Part shown: positions 27,716-37,108 of the stretch, piece by piece | Position numbering within the stretch: the first letter of the stretch is position 1 | Layout of the letters: every line of letters begins with the position of its first letter | Assembly: GCF_026013365.1 (NCBI RefSeq) | Contig: NZ_JAPDOE010000007.1 | Span: 186,001-250,000, forward strand | Origin: Paenibacillus sp. LS1 | GTDB taxonomy: Bacteria > Bacillota > Bacilli > Paenibacillales > Paenibacillaceae | Direction of reading: 5' to 3' | DNA: 64,000 bases | Made by a program: the position numbers and the translations under genes | The notes under the pieces: generated by a model | Seen by the model: the letters and a program-made list of their open reading frames with translations, nothing else | Told to the model about the DNA's origin: nothing | Database searches by the model: none

Positions 27716-29491
27716 TTATTGCGCATCCATGTGTGCTACACAACCATCACAAAGTCCGTCCTTTTCTTGGTTTAGAGTTTTATCGCATCTCATACAAAAA
27801 CCTAGTGTATTTACTCTTCCACAATTCAGGCATTCCCCGGTCTTATATCTTAACGTACTCTCTGCGTCTGAATCTTCCTCACTAAAATAAACCGAACGGG
27901 ATTCACAATAACGACAAGGTACACTAGCGATCTGATCTTCTGTGATTTCTGGAAAATCTGAAGATACCAAAGATGAGATGAACTTTTCCATTTTAGATAA
28001 TCCAGATGTGACCTCCCAGTGATCATAAACTAAAGGCATATAATTGGTTTGCTCGTCGTTATACTCTGCTTCTCCATTTGTATAATATATATCAAACATT
28101 TCCTCTTTATCATTTGTTATCACTTGTAAAGTTATTGTACTTAGTTCCCCTGCAGATGAATTGATATCCGGCAGAACACTCACTTTTATATCATCTCTTG
28201 TTATATTATGCTCAATGATGAAGATAATAGCTTCCTCTTTAAGAGTAGTCTCAAAATATGAGATCTCCAAATCGGATCGATAATAAAACATGTCTCTCAG
28301 GTGATCAAAAATGGTGCTTAAATGCTCATCGAATTCATAAATAATCTCACTCTCATCAAGAATACGAATACCAGTTGCTTCTTCTATAGTATCTCTCCAA
28401 TCATCAGCTTGTTGCCTTTCCATAACTTCTGCTTCAAATCTTATTTCTTCCACGTAACTTGCTGCCTCAGTCTCCGTGTATGCATCAAACTTCTCCTCGG
28501 CATCTGCGATCAATTTTTGGAGCTCATTCATGCTTTTATTGAACTTATCCCTTAATCTTAAATCTATAAGTTTATTATGAGCTACATGATTACGATCTGT
28601 CTTAAACTCGCTCCAAAGACCATCAAATTTTCTGAAATCACATGAAAACCATGGAAGAAAATAATCTTCCCAAAAATTTTTATCTACTTCCATTTGTTCT
28701 TTTAATTCCCTTATTAAGGTAGGGTGTAATTTCTCAATTGATTTAGTGTTAAAAAAGATACTGTTCATTAAGTTCTGGAAAATAAAAAGCCTTTCTTTTT
28801 CGTCTCGAGAAAAAACATTTATCGGTTCAGCAAAATCTTCAAATGGATTCAAACCATCAGGATCGCGAAAAAAACTATTTCTCTTGATCTTATATGTCTT
28901 AAAATTCAAAATTCGAGTTAAATCACCTGTATCAATAGACATCAGGTTTGTATGTATATTGTCAAAACTAGGAGTTCGACGTCTGTATTTGTCACTTCTT
29001 TCGTTATATTTATTGATCAAGTCAGCTGGCATATACTTCTCCCACCAGTCCCCCCCGAGCTCAAAGAACATTATACTGTTGATAAGTCTTCTCAGAGAAT
29101 TCTCTACATTATGTACTTTCTTATATAATTCTTCGGCAAAAAGTTCAGATTGAGTATCCTCCAACCAAACACATTGCTCCCAGTCATCAATCATCAAATC
29201 TTTAATTTTTATCTTTAAATCATGTAATTCAAGATTCGATGGATCTTTAGATGGAAGAATAACATCTACTTTAAGTTGGATGGTTTCATAAGTAGCAAGG
29301 ACAGTAAAGTTAACAAAAAAATCCGTTTGCTTGTATTCAAAGGTCGCTTTACGTATTGCCTCTTTATTTGAATAGAACTCTAAACTATTTGAATTCAAAT
29401 CTAATTTCACTTTTTCCATAATTTGTTCTGTATAGGAGTAAAAATCAAAGTTACTGCTGTCTTTCTTATTAATCATTACAAACTTTATCAT
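27716..29491 (-). CDS. HEPN-domain protein with C-terminal zinc ribbons (putative RNase toxin / defence protein)
   Basis: 591 residues. Around residues 127-150 the sequence (VENSLRRLINSIMFFELG then DWW) resembles Swt1-type HEPN proteins. The HEPN catalytic motif R-x4-H is present as RNHVAH (Arg300, His305). The last 68 residues contain four CxxC pairs (CRYC, CLNC, CMRC, CDGC), enough for two zinc ribbons. HEPN proteins are usually metal-independent RNases in toxin-antitoxin and abortive-infection systems; zinc ribbons could bind nucleic acid or a phage product. It is preceded after 39 bases by a 59-residue CxxC protein and sits between the tniQ genes and the NACHT gene. The defence role is inference. 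Confidence 0.68.
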   Translation of the reverse strand: MIKFVMINKKDSSNFDFYSYTEQIMEKVKLDLNSNSLEFYSNKEAIRKATFEYKQTDFFVNFTVLATYETIQLKVDVILPSKDPSNLELHDLKIKIKDLMIDDWEQCVWLEDTQSELFAEELYKKVHNVENSLRRLINSIMFFELGGDWWEKYMPADLINKYNERSDKYRRRTPSFDNIHTNLMSIDTGDLTRILNFKTYKIKRNSFFRDPDGLNPFEDFAEPINVFSRDEKERLFIFQNLMNSIFFNTKSIEKLHPTLIRELKEQMEVDKNFWEDYFLPWFSCDFRKFDGLWSEFKTDRNHVAHNKLIDLRLRDKFNKSMNELQKLIADAEEKFDAYTETEAASYVEEIRFEAEVMERQQADDWRDTIEEATGIRILDESEIIYEFDEHLSTIFDHLRDMFYYRSDLEISYFETTLKEEAIIFIIEHNITRDDIKVSVLPDINSSAGELSTITLQVITNDKEEMFDIYYTNGEAEYNDEQTNYMPLVYDHWEVTSGLSKMEKFISSLVSSDFPEITEDQIASVPCRYCESRSVYFSEEDSDAESTLRYKTGECLNCGRVNTLGFCMRCDKTLNQEKDGLCDGCVAHMDAQ

Positions 29492-29530
29492 CAGCCAATT
29501 CTCCTTTTGAAAATATCCAGAATGATTATT

Positions 29531-29710
29531 TTAATCATCATCACAAAACTTTAATTTTCTCTTACAAACATCGCATTCTACTTGAATCACAAGACCAATG
29601 GCTGTGGGAATAAAAATGTACGAGAACTTCGCCCCTGAAACATCAATAGGTTTACATGAATCCCAATTTTTAATTTGTTCTATCATATCATCAGTTATTT
29701 CGAATATCAC
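29531..29710 (-). CDS. 59-residue small protein with CxxC, partner of the HEPN protein
   Basis: A GTG at 29710 has AGGAG exactly 8 bases upstream and opens a 59-codon frame ending at TAA 29531. The protein begins MIFEITDDMIEQIKNWDSC and contains GAKFSYIFIPTAIG, followed by VECDVCKRKLKFC with three cysteines near the acidic tail (DDD). It lies 98 bases after the second tniQ gene and 39 bases before the HEPN gene, so the two cargo genes form an operon. A small gene directly ahead of a HEPN RNase gene is the usual place for an antitoxin or immunity partner, but I recognise no named family. Confidence 0.65.
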   Translation of the reverse strand: MIFEITDDMIEQIKNWDSCKPIDVSGAKFSYIFIPTAIGLVIQVECDVCKRKLKFCDDD

Positions 29711-29808
29711 CTAATTCACTCCTAATATTGTTATTATCATCTGAGTTTCATTAAAAAACAGATCTAGACAATACATACATTGCTCATTTAGATTGTTGTA
29801 GACTCATA

Positions 29809-31434
29809 TTATCCCATCAAACGCTTACGCTCATGATACTGTTCCGTTGTTTCAATTACCTGCTCAAGCTTCGCACGGCTAAGAGGTAATTTTTCTCGTT
29901 TAGTGTGAATCATCGTCGTACAATGAAGCTTTTGTACGATTATTGAACGCGATATCCGACGATTGTATTTTGATTTCAATGTAGTAGCTGCTTTTTCAAT
30001 ATTCTGCGCTAAAATTTCATCTCTTTTTTTCCAATCTACACGTTGGTATGGCACTCTCTTGTCACCATAATTTTTCCTTTGACGCTTAGGTTTGTGACGA
30101 ATACTTCGATTAGTACTTGAACAATCCTTAGCTGACTCTGAATAATTCAAGTATTTTTTGACGGTTCCGGGATCAACCCCCAACCTTCTGGCCTTTTCTC
30201 GTAAGCTCAAAGCAGGATTCAGAGATAATTCATTTAATTTCTCCATCCATTCGGCACCTAGCTGCTTAATTCTGCCAACTCGAAAAATATCCGTTTCAGA
30301 TTGATCCGGCCCTCTACGTGAATATATAAAGCCACAGCTACACTGGAACGTGCCAACAGGTTTTGAGGTATCCGAACACCTTGTCACACGGACAGATTCA
30401 ATTACTTTGCTCCCAAAGTGGGATGCTGCTTTGTTTAAGCAGGGCCATGGACCATTACCAAAAGCATTAGCCTTACTGTACTGTTTCTTCTCCACTAGGT
30501 CCCTAGTATTCATATCTAAAAAATACTGCATTAGAATATGCCTTAAAGGATGTGTTGCATGCCGAGGTTTCCTCAACATTTTGTGTAGCCATGTACACTG
30601 GCTACCTATATCTAGAGGGCTGCCTAGATTTCTAAGATAAGCTGAACCATAGAAGGAATTCAACTCGGGAATAAGATCCATAAATCTGATGTTTCCTCCA
30701 GCAGTTAGAAATCCCATCTCTTGAAGCTTGTATAAGTAGTGTTTTCTGACTGCTTCAAGCCCCAGTGGCTCATAAGTCATTGTTAAAAGATCAATAGATC
30801 TTTGAGCAATATCAACTTCCTTATTACTTCCTTCGAGAGCGAGCGGAATATTTTCTGGAAGTATAGATTCTAGTGGTATAAACTCATGTTTCTTTCCTTT
30901 TTGTGCATAGTGAATCGAAGAATCTAAAAGGTAACACTGATGTTCAATACACACCGAAACACCAGTTAGTTGATGAGAACGATGCCAGTAAGCAACACCA
31001 ACCTTTAAACGATCCGCTGAAACACACTGACCACAGTACCTAAGAAAAAGAGGCCTTTCTACTCCGCTTGGAGGTAGTCCTAGCCACATATAAATAGATT
31101 GACAATTGGAGTGTACCAACGTGTAAAATATTCGATTAAATCGAGCTTCTTGAATAAAGGGACGATAATATGGAATTAGCGTGTGATGCTCCAATAAATA
31201 CACAATAGGTATTGCCCTCCCTGGTATGTGAGTGTTTAACGTATGAAGATAACCAGAGTAGGCAGTTGTAGCAGAAACATTTGAGTTAGAAAATAGATCT
31301 AATAATGTTTTTCTATTATTTTCATTTCCAGAATTAACATGGTACCTAGCAAAAATGCTGTATAATAATTCATCCGGTAAAGGAGTAGGAAAGTTGATCA
31401 TGGTCTCTTTTTTCCTTCCTATGTTTGTTTGCAT
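29809..31434 (-). CDS. TniQ/TnsD-family target-selection protein (second copy)
   Basis: 541 residues. The N-terminus has the TniQ start motif (FPTPLPDELLYSIFARYHVNSG), then a zinc-binding region (RYCGQCVSADRLKVG and HQLTGVSVCIEHQC), then a TnsD-like C-terminal half with a second cysteine pair (FQCSCGFIYSRRG) and helix-turn-helix stretches (REKARRLGVDPGTVKKYLN). TnsD/TniQ proteins bind a chromosomal attachment site and recruit TnsC. The first ATG at 31434 lacks a good ribosome binding site; an ATG 11 codons later (MINFPTPLPDE) matches family starts better. It follows the other tniQ gene by 18 bases. At full TnsD length it is probably an independent target selector. Confidence 0.85.
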   Translation of the reverse strand: MQTNIGRKKETMINFPTPLPDELLYSIFARYHVNSGNENNRKTLLDLFSNSNVSATTAYSGYLHTLNTHIPGRAIPIVYLLEHHTLIPYYRPFIQEARFNRIFYTLVHSNCQSIYMWLGLPPSGVERPLFLRYCGQCVSADRLKVGVAYWHRSHQLTGVSVCIEHQCYLLDSSIHYAQKGKKHEFIPLESILPENIPLALEGSNKEVDIAQRSIDLLTMTYEPLGLEAVRKHYLYKLQEMGFLTAGGNIRFMDLIPELNSFYGSAYLRNLGSPLDIGSQCTWLHKMLRKPRHATHPLRHILMQYFLDMNTRDLVEKKQYSKANAFGNGPWPCLNKAASHFGSKVIESVRVTRCSDTSKPVGTFQCSCGFIYSRRGPDQSETDIFRVGRIKQLGAEWMEKLNELSLNPALSLREKARRLGVDPGTVKKYLNYSESAKDCSSTNRSIRHKPKRQRKNYGDKRVPYQRVDWKKRDEILAQNIEKAATTLKSKYNRRISRSIIVQKLHCTTMIHTKREKLPLSRAKLEQVIETTEQYHERKRLMG

Positions 31435-31452
31435 TGCTTAAAGGATAAAAAC

Positions 31453-33216
31453 TCATCTCATATGAGAATTCCTTACTTTATACATTTCATCTGTTTCGAT
31501 ATTTGATTCAAGAAGGGCTCTACTACGCGGCAGTAAGGACAAGTTTCGATTGTACTGGATTCTTCTGATTCTTGGGAGGAGTTCAAGAATGGAATCTCTA
31601 GCGATCCATCTAACCGGATTAGCATTATAAATTGTAACAATTGCTCGCTCTAGTTCAACATAAATTTCACTGTCTAAGATTTCAGTGTTAATCTCTTTAG
31701 CAGATGCTTCTTTTGAAGGAAGATGCATCTCCATCCAATCACTTTCATACTTCATTAGCCAGGAAAATTGAGTTTGTGTATATACAGAAATTTGAGATCG
31801 AGTTGTGCCAGGACCAAGTGCCCCTATGGTTTCCATGACAACCTCTTTGTATTTTTCTGCTTTATCTGCTTTTTCAAGATTTGCTTCAGCATAAGCTACT
31901 TCTAATCTGACATCCTTTTCATTATCTAAAAGTGCATTTCTTTTTAAATCAACAAAAGGCCTCATGTATTTGTATAATATACTCTTTTTAATTCCTAGCT
32001 CTTCACTAATTTCTGTGTAATTTAATCCTTTATCCCAGTATTCAATTACTTTCTGTACAAATAAAGATCCCCATGTTTCAATAACATATTCAGATGTCTC
32101 CATTTCATTAAATTTCATCTTTTTAATATAGATACAACCGCAATATGAACATTTAAATTTCCCAGTGACTAATTCATGTACTTGGCGTTTTATACTGGTA
32201 ATTACAGGTTTATTATAATAAGTACATACTGGATTGAAACATTGCCAAGGACCCGTGCCAAAAGGGATTTTATTTGAATAAATTTCGGTTTGACTTAGAA
32301 ATGATTGTACTGATCCGGAAAAGAATCGCATCAATAGAATGTATATAACAATAAAATTCCCCATGTGACTTTTGTTAAATAAACGTTTTTCCCTAAACTC
32401 CCGAATTAATTTTTCTTCTGATAGACCAAATTTAGATAAACAATTTTCACCGTAGAACTCAGTTAAATTGGATATTATGTCTTTATCTGAATTAAACTCT
32501 CCTCTAAAATCGATATAATTTCGAGCCCCGAGACACATCATAAATTTATAGTATAACAAGTTTATTCCTGTCTCTTTTTCATTCATTATTGTTTCAATAT
32601 CGTCTCGTATTCCTTGATCTATATTTTCAACTCTTACATCCCTATCTATCGGGATATAATGATTACAATAGTTACAATTAAGACTTATTAACATTTCTTT
32701 TCCATCTTTTTGAACCAAACGTTCTCCGCAATGAGTACATACAGAAATGAGTTCTCCACCATGTTTTAAACAGTGGCTTAGAAAAACAAATTGATGCATC
32801 CTATGAAGATAAACTATCTGATACTGAGTAAAATCTCCCAACATGCATTCAGGACAATATCTTTCCACTTTACTGATTTGAGAATTGAATTTTTTGTTCA
32901 GTAGTTTTTTTCTTAATGAATATATTTTCATTCCTTGTAATAAATTTTCTTGTTGTATCTTTGTGAGAAAAATCTTAACTACGGGGAAGAAAGTGTGATT
33001 TTCAATGATCTTATCTGTAAAATCTTCTGATACCCCTAATTCTAGTGCTATTTGTGTAAGATTTATGGGATACACCACCTTTTTTGGTGAATTTCCGCCT
33101 AAAAGTTCCATTTTACACTTAGTGAATGTTTTTGCAGATCTCAAATAATACCTATGAAGAATACTACGGAAGTCCTCATCTGGATATGTTGGTGGGAAAT
33201 AAATAATCTTCCCCAT
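31453..33216 (-). CDS. TniQ/TnsD-family target-selection protein (first copy)
   Basis: 587 residues. It opens with the TniQ motif (FPPTYPDEDFRSILHRYYLRS). A zinc-binding cluster follows: RYCPECMLGDF, then HCLKHGGELISVCTHCGERL, then LNCNYC. The C-terminal half is TnsD-like with CSYCGCIYIKK and a helix-turn-helix (YTEISEELGIKKSILYKYM). The ATG follows the tnsC stop codon with no gap, so tnsC and this gene are coupled. It should choose the insertion site and contact the TnsC filament. It is clearly different in sequence from the second tniQ copy, so the pair is not a recent duplication. Confidence 0.86.
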   Translation of the reverse strand: MGKIIYFPPTYPDEDFRSILHRYYLRSAKTFTKCKMELLGGNSPKKVVYPINLTQIALELGVSEDFTDKIIENHTFFPVVKIFLTKIQQENLLQGMKIYSLRKKLLNKKFNSQISKVERYCPECMLGDFTQYQIVYLHRMHQFVFLSHCLKHGGELISVCTHCGERLVQKDGKEMLISLNCNYCNHYIPIDRDVRVENIDQGIRDDIETIMNEKETGINLLYYKFMMCLGARNYIDFRGEFNSDKDIISNLTEFYGENCLSKFGLSEEKLIREFREKRLFNKSHMGNFIVIYILLMRFFSGSVQSFLSQTEIYSNKIPFGTGPWQCFNPVCTYYNKPVITSIKRQVHELVTGKFKCSYCGCIYIKKMKFNEMETSEYVIETWGSLFVQKVIEYWDKGLNYTEISEELGIKKSILYKYMRPFVDLKRNALLDNEKDVRLEVAYAEANLEKADKAEKYKEVVMETIGALGPGTTRSQISVYTQTQFSWLMKYESDWMEMHLPSKEASAKEINTEILDSEIYVELERAIVTIYNANPVRWIARDSILELLPRIRRIQYNRNLSLLPRSRALLESNIETDEMYKVRNSHMR

Positions 33217-34953
33217 CTATTGTTCCTCCTCAATAGCAAATTCAACAAACTCGTCAAATGCTGCGACAAGTCCAGCTAGCTTGAGAGCTTCATCAATGGT
33301 TCTCTCTTGTCTATTAGCCCCATAGGAAATGAAACGTATATCATCTGCATCTAAGGTTCCTTTAGTTTTCATTTTGGCTTTTCGAGGTTTACTTTCTGTG
33401 ATCGGATCTACTTTATTTTCTGTTTCTGAGTCTTTATATGCAAGAACCTTCTGCGCGATCAGGGAATACAGAAGTTCTACATCGACTTTTTCATTTCTAT
33501 TCTCTAATTCAATCTGCTCTGAAAAAGCCATCGCTTTCTCAGACGTAGTTCCCATCTTCATTGCAAAGGCACATAATTGGTCAATTAATACTTTGCGGTT
33601 ATTTTGGATTAAAATTAACTTGTGTTCTTCAGAAAGTTGACCGTCAATCGTTATTCGATGCTGAGCATCCATGATATATTTTTTGAAAACAATCCAATCG
33701 GGCTTCAAATCTTCATATTCATCAGGATCAACTTTCTCCTCTCCCCGTATACGTTCAAATATAGGTTGAACCAGTCGGAAAGTCTTACTTGCTACCGACT
33801 CTAGCATCTCTATAGTGATTGATTCTGTTTCCTCATACAATATTGCATGACACTGAATATGCATAAACAGTTTCACTGCAAAATCGGGAATTCCTAAGGT
33901 ATGATAATACAACGCTGCCTTTAATTCAGGTGTAAGAGGAGTGAATTTTTTGGTGTACTGCAGATCCCAAAGACCTTGTACAAACAAATCCCATTCAACG
34001 CCATCCTTCATTCGATCTGTTATATTTTCTGCATAACCATCTGGTATCCCCCTCCTTGTGTTTGCCAAAGATGTCTTAAACAGATACAACGCTTTAAATG
34101 TCCCAATCATAATAATCGGTATCCCAATAGAATTGGTAAGTTCGGTGATGAAATCAATCATTTTTGCTTCTCCACCAGAATGTCCTTTATGAATTCGTTG
34201 GATTTCGTCAATAACAAGCACACCTAAATTAATTTGACCAGCTACTTTTGACATTCTTTTCGCCAGCACCTCAGCTCGACCATCCTTCTCCGCAAGATCA
34301 TCATAATAAGAAGTGCCTAAGAGTTTATCTACGGCAAAATAGAAATTACGACAAAGTGCACCCACAGATTTATTACTTGGGCACTCGATATGAAGCCATA
34401 GTACCTGCTTGCAAGCTAAATAGTCTGATTTGTATCTGGTATGGTGAATAACTTGAGGTATTAGACTCAGAACTCTCTCGTAGGATTTAGATTTCCCCAT
34501 TCCACTCAACCCTATATCAGCCATCTGTTGAGCTGTTTGAACATTGCCCATTAAATTTTCTCCATATTCATTGGTTCCAGCGGACAATATTTTATCTAAG
34601 CCAATGGAAAGTTGTCTTTGGTACATGGGACTAATGGGATTTCTAGATTGATATCCAATTTTAATCATTGTGTATAGATTTCTGTATTTTTCGAAATGGG
34701 ATACTAGGGGTTGCCAATACATCGGTTTAATTTGTTGGACAAGTTCTAGTCGTTCTTCATCATCAAGTTGAGATAGATCACCTGTAAATCGGGGTACCGA
34801 ATATAAAAGTTGATAAAGTTGCTCTTGAGTTAATCTAGGAGGAATAGCTTCTATGAGTGGATTATTTTGATATGCATCTATGATTTGTGGATAATACTCT
34901 GCCTCTATTTGTCTTCCTTTAAGATATACATATCGATCCGAATTATTGTTCAT
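33217..34953 (-). CDS. tnsC: TnsC, AAA+ ATPase transposition regulator
   Basis: 578 residues. Walker A is GLSGMGKSKS (148-157) and Walker B is LGVLVIDEIQ (243-252), with a downstream sensor region (IPIIMIGTFKA). TnsC forms an ATP-dependent oligomer on target DNA, joins TniQ/TnsD to the TnsAB transposase and mediates target immunity. Its start overlaps the end of tnsB by 11 bases and its stop abuts the tniQ start, so the four genes form one translationally coupled operon. The length is close to Tn7 TnsC (555). Confidence 0.9.
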   Translation of the reverse strand: MNNNSDRYVYLKGRQIEAEYYPQIIDAYQNNPLIEAIPPRLTQEQLYQLLYSVPRFTGDLSQLDDEERLELVQQIKPMYWQPLVSHFEKYRNLYTMIKIGYQSRNPISPMYQRQLSIGLDKILSAGTNEYGENLMGNVQTAQQMADIGLSGMGKSKSYERVLSLIPQVIHHTRYKSDYLACKQVLWLHIECPSNKSVGALCRNFYFAVDKLLGTSYYDDLAEKDGRAEVLAKRMSKVAGQINLGVLVIDEIQRIHKGHSGGEAKMIDFITELTNSIGIPIIMIGTFKALYLFKTSLANTRRGIPDGYAENITDRMKDGVEWDLFVQGLWDLQYTKKFTPLTPELKAALYYHTLGIPDFAVKLFMHIQCHAILYEETESITIEMLESVASKTFRLVQPIFERIRGEEKVDPDEYEDLKPDWIVFKKYIMDAQHRITIDGQLSEEHKLILIQNNRKVLIDQLCAFAMKMGTTSEKAMAFSEQIELENRNEKVDVELLYSLIAQKVLAYKDSETENKVDPITESKPRKAKMKTKGTLDADDIRFISYGANRQERTIDEALKLAGLVAAFDEFVEFAIEEEQ

Positions 34954-37096
34954 TCGGTAACCGCCTCTCTTTACTTTTACTTAAGAGAAAAAGTTGCATT
35001 TTACTCAAAGGGGGATTGGAAGTATCTTCCTGTAACGTTGATTTAGATTCAGTACATGTGAAAACCTTCTCATCCGTTTGACGTCGGGCAGTCCAAGAAG
35101 TCTCACTTCCAGTAATACGAGACTCTAGTTTTCTTTTAGCCCGCTTATTTTTATATCTATTAGACTTTGGCATTCCCTTTTGTTTCTCATTCATTTTTTC
35201 TCTTTCCAACTTAGTCAAATATTTAGCAGCAGCATCTAATTCGGACTCAATTTGGTAACGCTCGTTTTTTGCCATTTGTAATTTTTTCTTTTTGAAATTT
35301 AGTATAGATTTCACATCATCAATATGCATACCTTCATATTCCTTAAATTTTGCCGTTAGACTGCATTGCACAATAGAGCCATTTTTGAGTCGAATGAAAA
35401 TACTACTGGAATTTCTAGGATCGTAGCTAACTTCAATTTGATGTTTACCCTCTATTTGTTCATCTTCGAACCAACCTTCCTTAACCCCAAGCTCACATGC
35501 ATAATTTAGTTGATTTACATTAATCCCTCGTCTTGTTACAACTCCCTCTTCTTTAGGTAAGAGAACATATCGAATCAGCTCTCGAGGTTCTTCATGGAGT
35601 AAGCTTCGCTTAGCTCCCCAATTCCACATGGATATTGGTGTTAAATCCACATTATCTCTAGCCATTTCACTGGTTACTAGAAAATCATCACTAAGCGCTT
35701 TGCGATTATACTCCAGTACAAATAAAATAACGATCTTGGTAAATACCTCGAAGGTATAGACACTCTTTTTGGAAGGATCAAGTTCCCCTCTTTCACGATG
35801 TTCCTTATGGACCGCTCCGGGTATCAGTTCTTTTACACGTCCACAAAAGTTTCTAAATTGCTGTTCGATATATGGTTTCAGATCTGCTCGATACGAAGGA
35901 GGATTAGCTAAGCGAACATTTAAATTCACTAAATTATTCGAATTCTTGCTCTTCATCTCTCCACGATCCCCAACGATCTTTTGAGGAAGATGTTTAGATG
36001 GCCAATCCTCTTCATTAATGCTCACTCCATATTTAGCACAAAACTCCACCTTATCCGTAGAAGCATTTTCTAACGCCATCATACTTTCTACCCAGGAATT
36101 CGTTTTAGATATATGCATGCCCGCAATTAAACGACTCATTACATCTTTGACAAAATAAACATGAGGTCTCCCAATGACTGTAAGATAATCAGAAGAAAGT
36201 AAAAGTACATCAGCAGGTGTAGAATCCGTTTCATACAGTGCTCCCGGATTATGAATCTCCTCAATAGGTGAACCCAGTAAAGCTCTCGCTTTTATCTCTG
36301 CTTTTCGGTTGCCTACTTTAGCGGCCAAACGACTTTTTTTGTTATACTCTTTTTGATACCAATATCTGAATTGCTTTATAGATGGACAGTTAGTCATATT
36401 TATAATAGGGACCTTAACCTCATGCTTTCTATAGAATCCTTCATTATAATGCTCTTCACACATATGTTTGTGCGTAGCAGTTAAATTCATTTTCAATGCC
36501 GAATGATATTTTTGTATAGCAGACTTAAATATTTCTTTATCTTTAGCTGTCACAATAAAGTTGTGGTCTTCTGTTTTTGGCCCTGTTTTTATGTTTATTT
36601 TTCTATTGTCCCCCGTGACCCCTACATCGTTATAGTCATGTAATAAACCATTAATTGATTTCCCATAGAACCAATACCTTTTCAGTAGTCGATAAATCGT
36701 TTTCTGTGGTTTTCCTGTTCGATCTGATTCACTTCTAATTAGCTTCCCCCTTGATTCGCTCCAGAAAATTTCTGGTTCTTTATTCGCAATAGATTTTATT
36801 AATTCAAATTTCTGGTCTCTCTCAGCTCCATATTTGTTTAAATACTCATCAGTAGGATTTAAAAACAATAGATCCGGTTCATAAGAGGAAATACTCACTT
36901 CCTCCATCTCAAGTAAACGAAGCAGTTCTCCATAATCTCGAAAATAGGGTAATTGTAATTTATGCTTATCGTCTATGTTTACTAATACCACGTATGATTG
37001 ATCAGGAGAAATCCAGAGAACCCGTTCAAGCGAGATCTCCTCATGGTCATCCGAAATACACTTTTGAAAAGCAACAACAGAGTTAATATAAATCAC
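34943..37096 (-). CDS. tnsB: TnsB, DDE-family transposase
   Basis: 717 residues starting at a GTG with AGGTGG 8 bases upstream. The catalytic triad is visible: Asp291 (YETDSTPAD), Asp377 (IVGDRGE) and Glu411 (YIEQQF), with 33 residues between the last two, as in DDE enzymes. An N-terminal DNA-binding region (helix-turn-helix around 125-150) and a C-terminal basic tail (KSNRYKNKRAKRKLES) match Tn7 TnsB (702 residues). It binds the CATTATAGTTGGTAAA repeats at the ends (inference), cuts the 3' ends and joins them to target DNA. The gene follows tnsA after 12 bases. Confidence 0.92.
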   Translation of the reverse strand: MIYINSVVAFQKCISDDHEEISLERVLWISPDQSYVVLVNIDDKHKLQLPYFRDYGELLRLLEMEEVSISSYEPDLLFLNPTDEYLNKYGAERDQKFELIKSIANKEPEIFWSESRGKLIRSESDRTGKPQKTIYRLLKRYWFYGKSINGLLHDYNDVGVTGDNRKINIKTGPKTEDHNFIVTAKDKEIFKSAIQKYHSALKMNLTATHKHMCEEHYNEGFYRKHEVKVPIINMTNCPSIKQFRYWYQKEYNKKSRLAAKVGNRKAEIKARALLGSPIEEIHNPGALYETDSTPADVLLLSSDYLTVIGRPHVYFVKDVMSRLIAGMHISKTNSWVESMMALENASTDKVEFCAKYGVSINEEDWPSKHLPQKIVGDRGEMKSKNSNNLVNLNVRLANPPSYRADLKPYIEQQFRNFCGRVKELIPGAVHKEHRERGELDPSKKSVYTFEVFTKIVILFVLEYNRKALSDDFLVTSEMARDNVDLTPISMWNWGAKRSLLHEEPRELIRYVLLPKEEGVVTRRGINVNQLNYACELGVKEGWFEDEQIEGKHQIEVSYDPRNSSSIFIRLKNGSIVQCSLTAKFKEYEGMHIDDVKSILNFKKKKLQMAKNERYQIESELDAAAKYLTKLEREKMNEKQKGMPKSNRYKNKRAKRKLESRITGSETSWTARRQTDEKVFTCTESKSTLQEDTSNPPLSKMQLFLLSKSKERRLPNEQ

Positions 37097-37108
37097 GATT
37101 TACACCAC

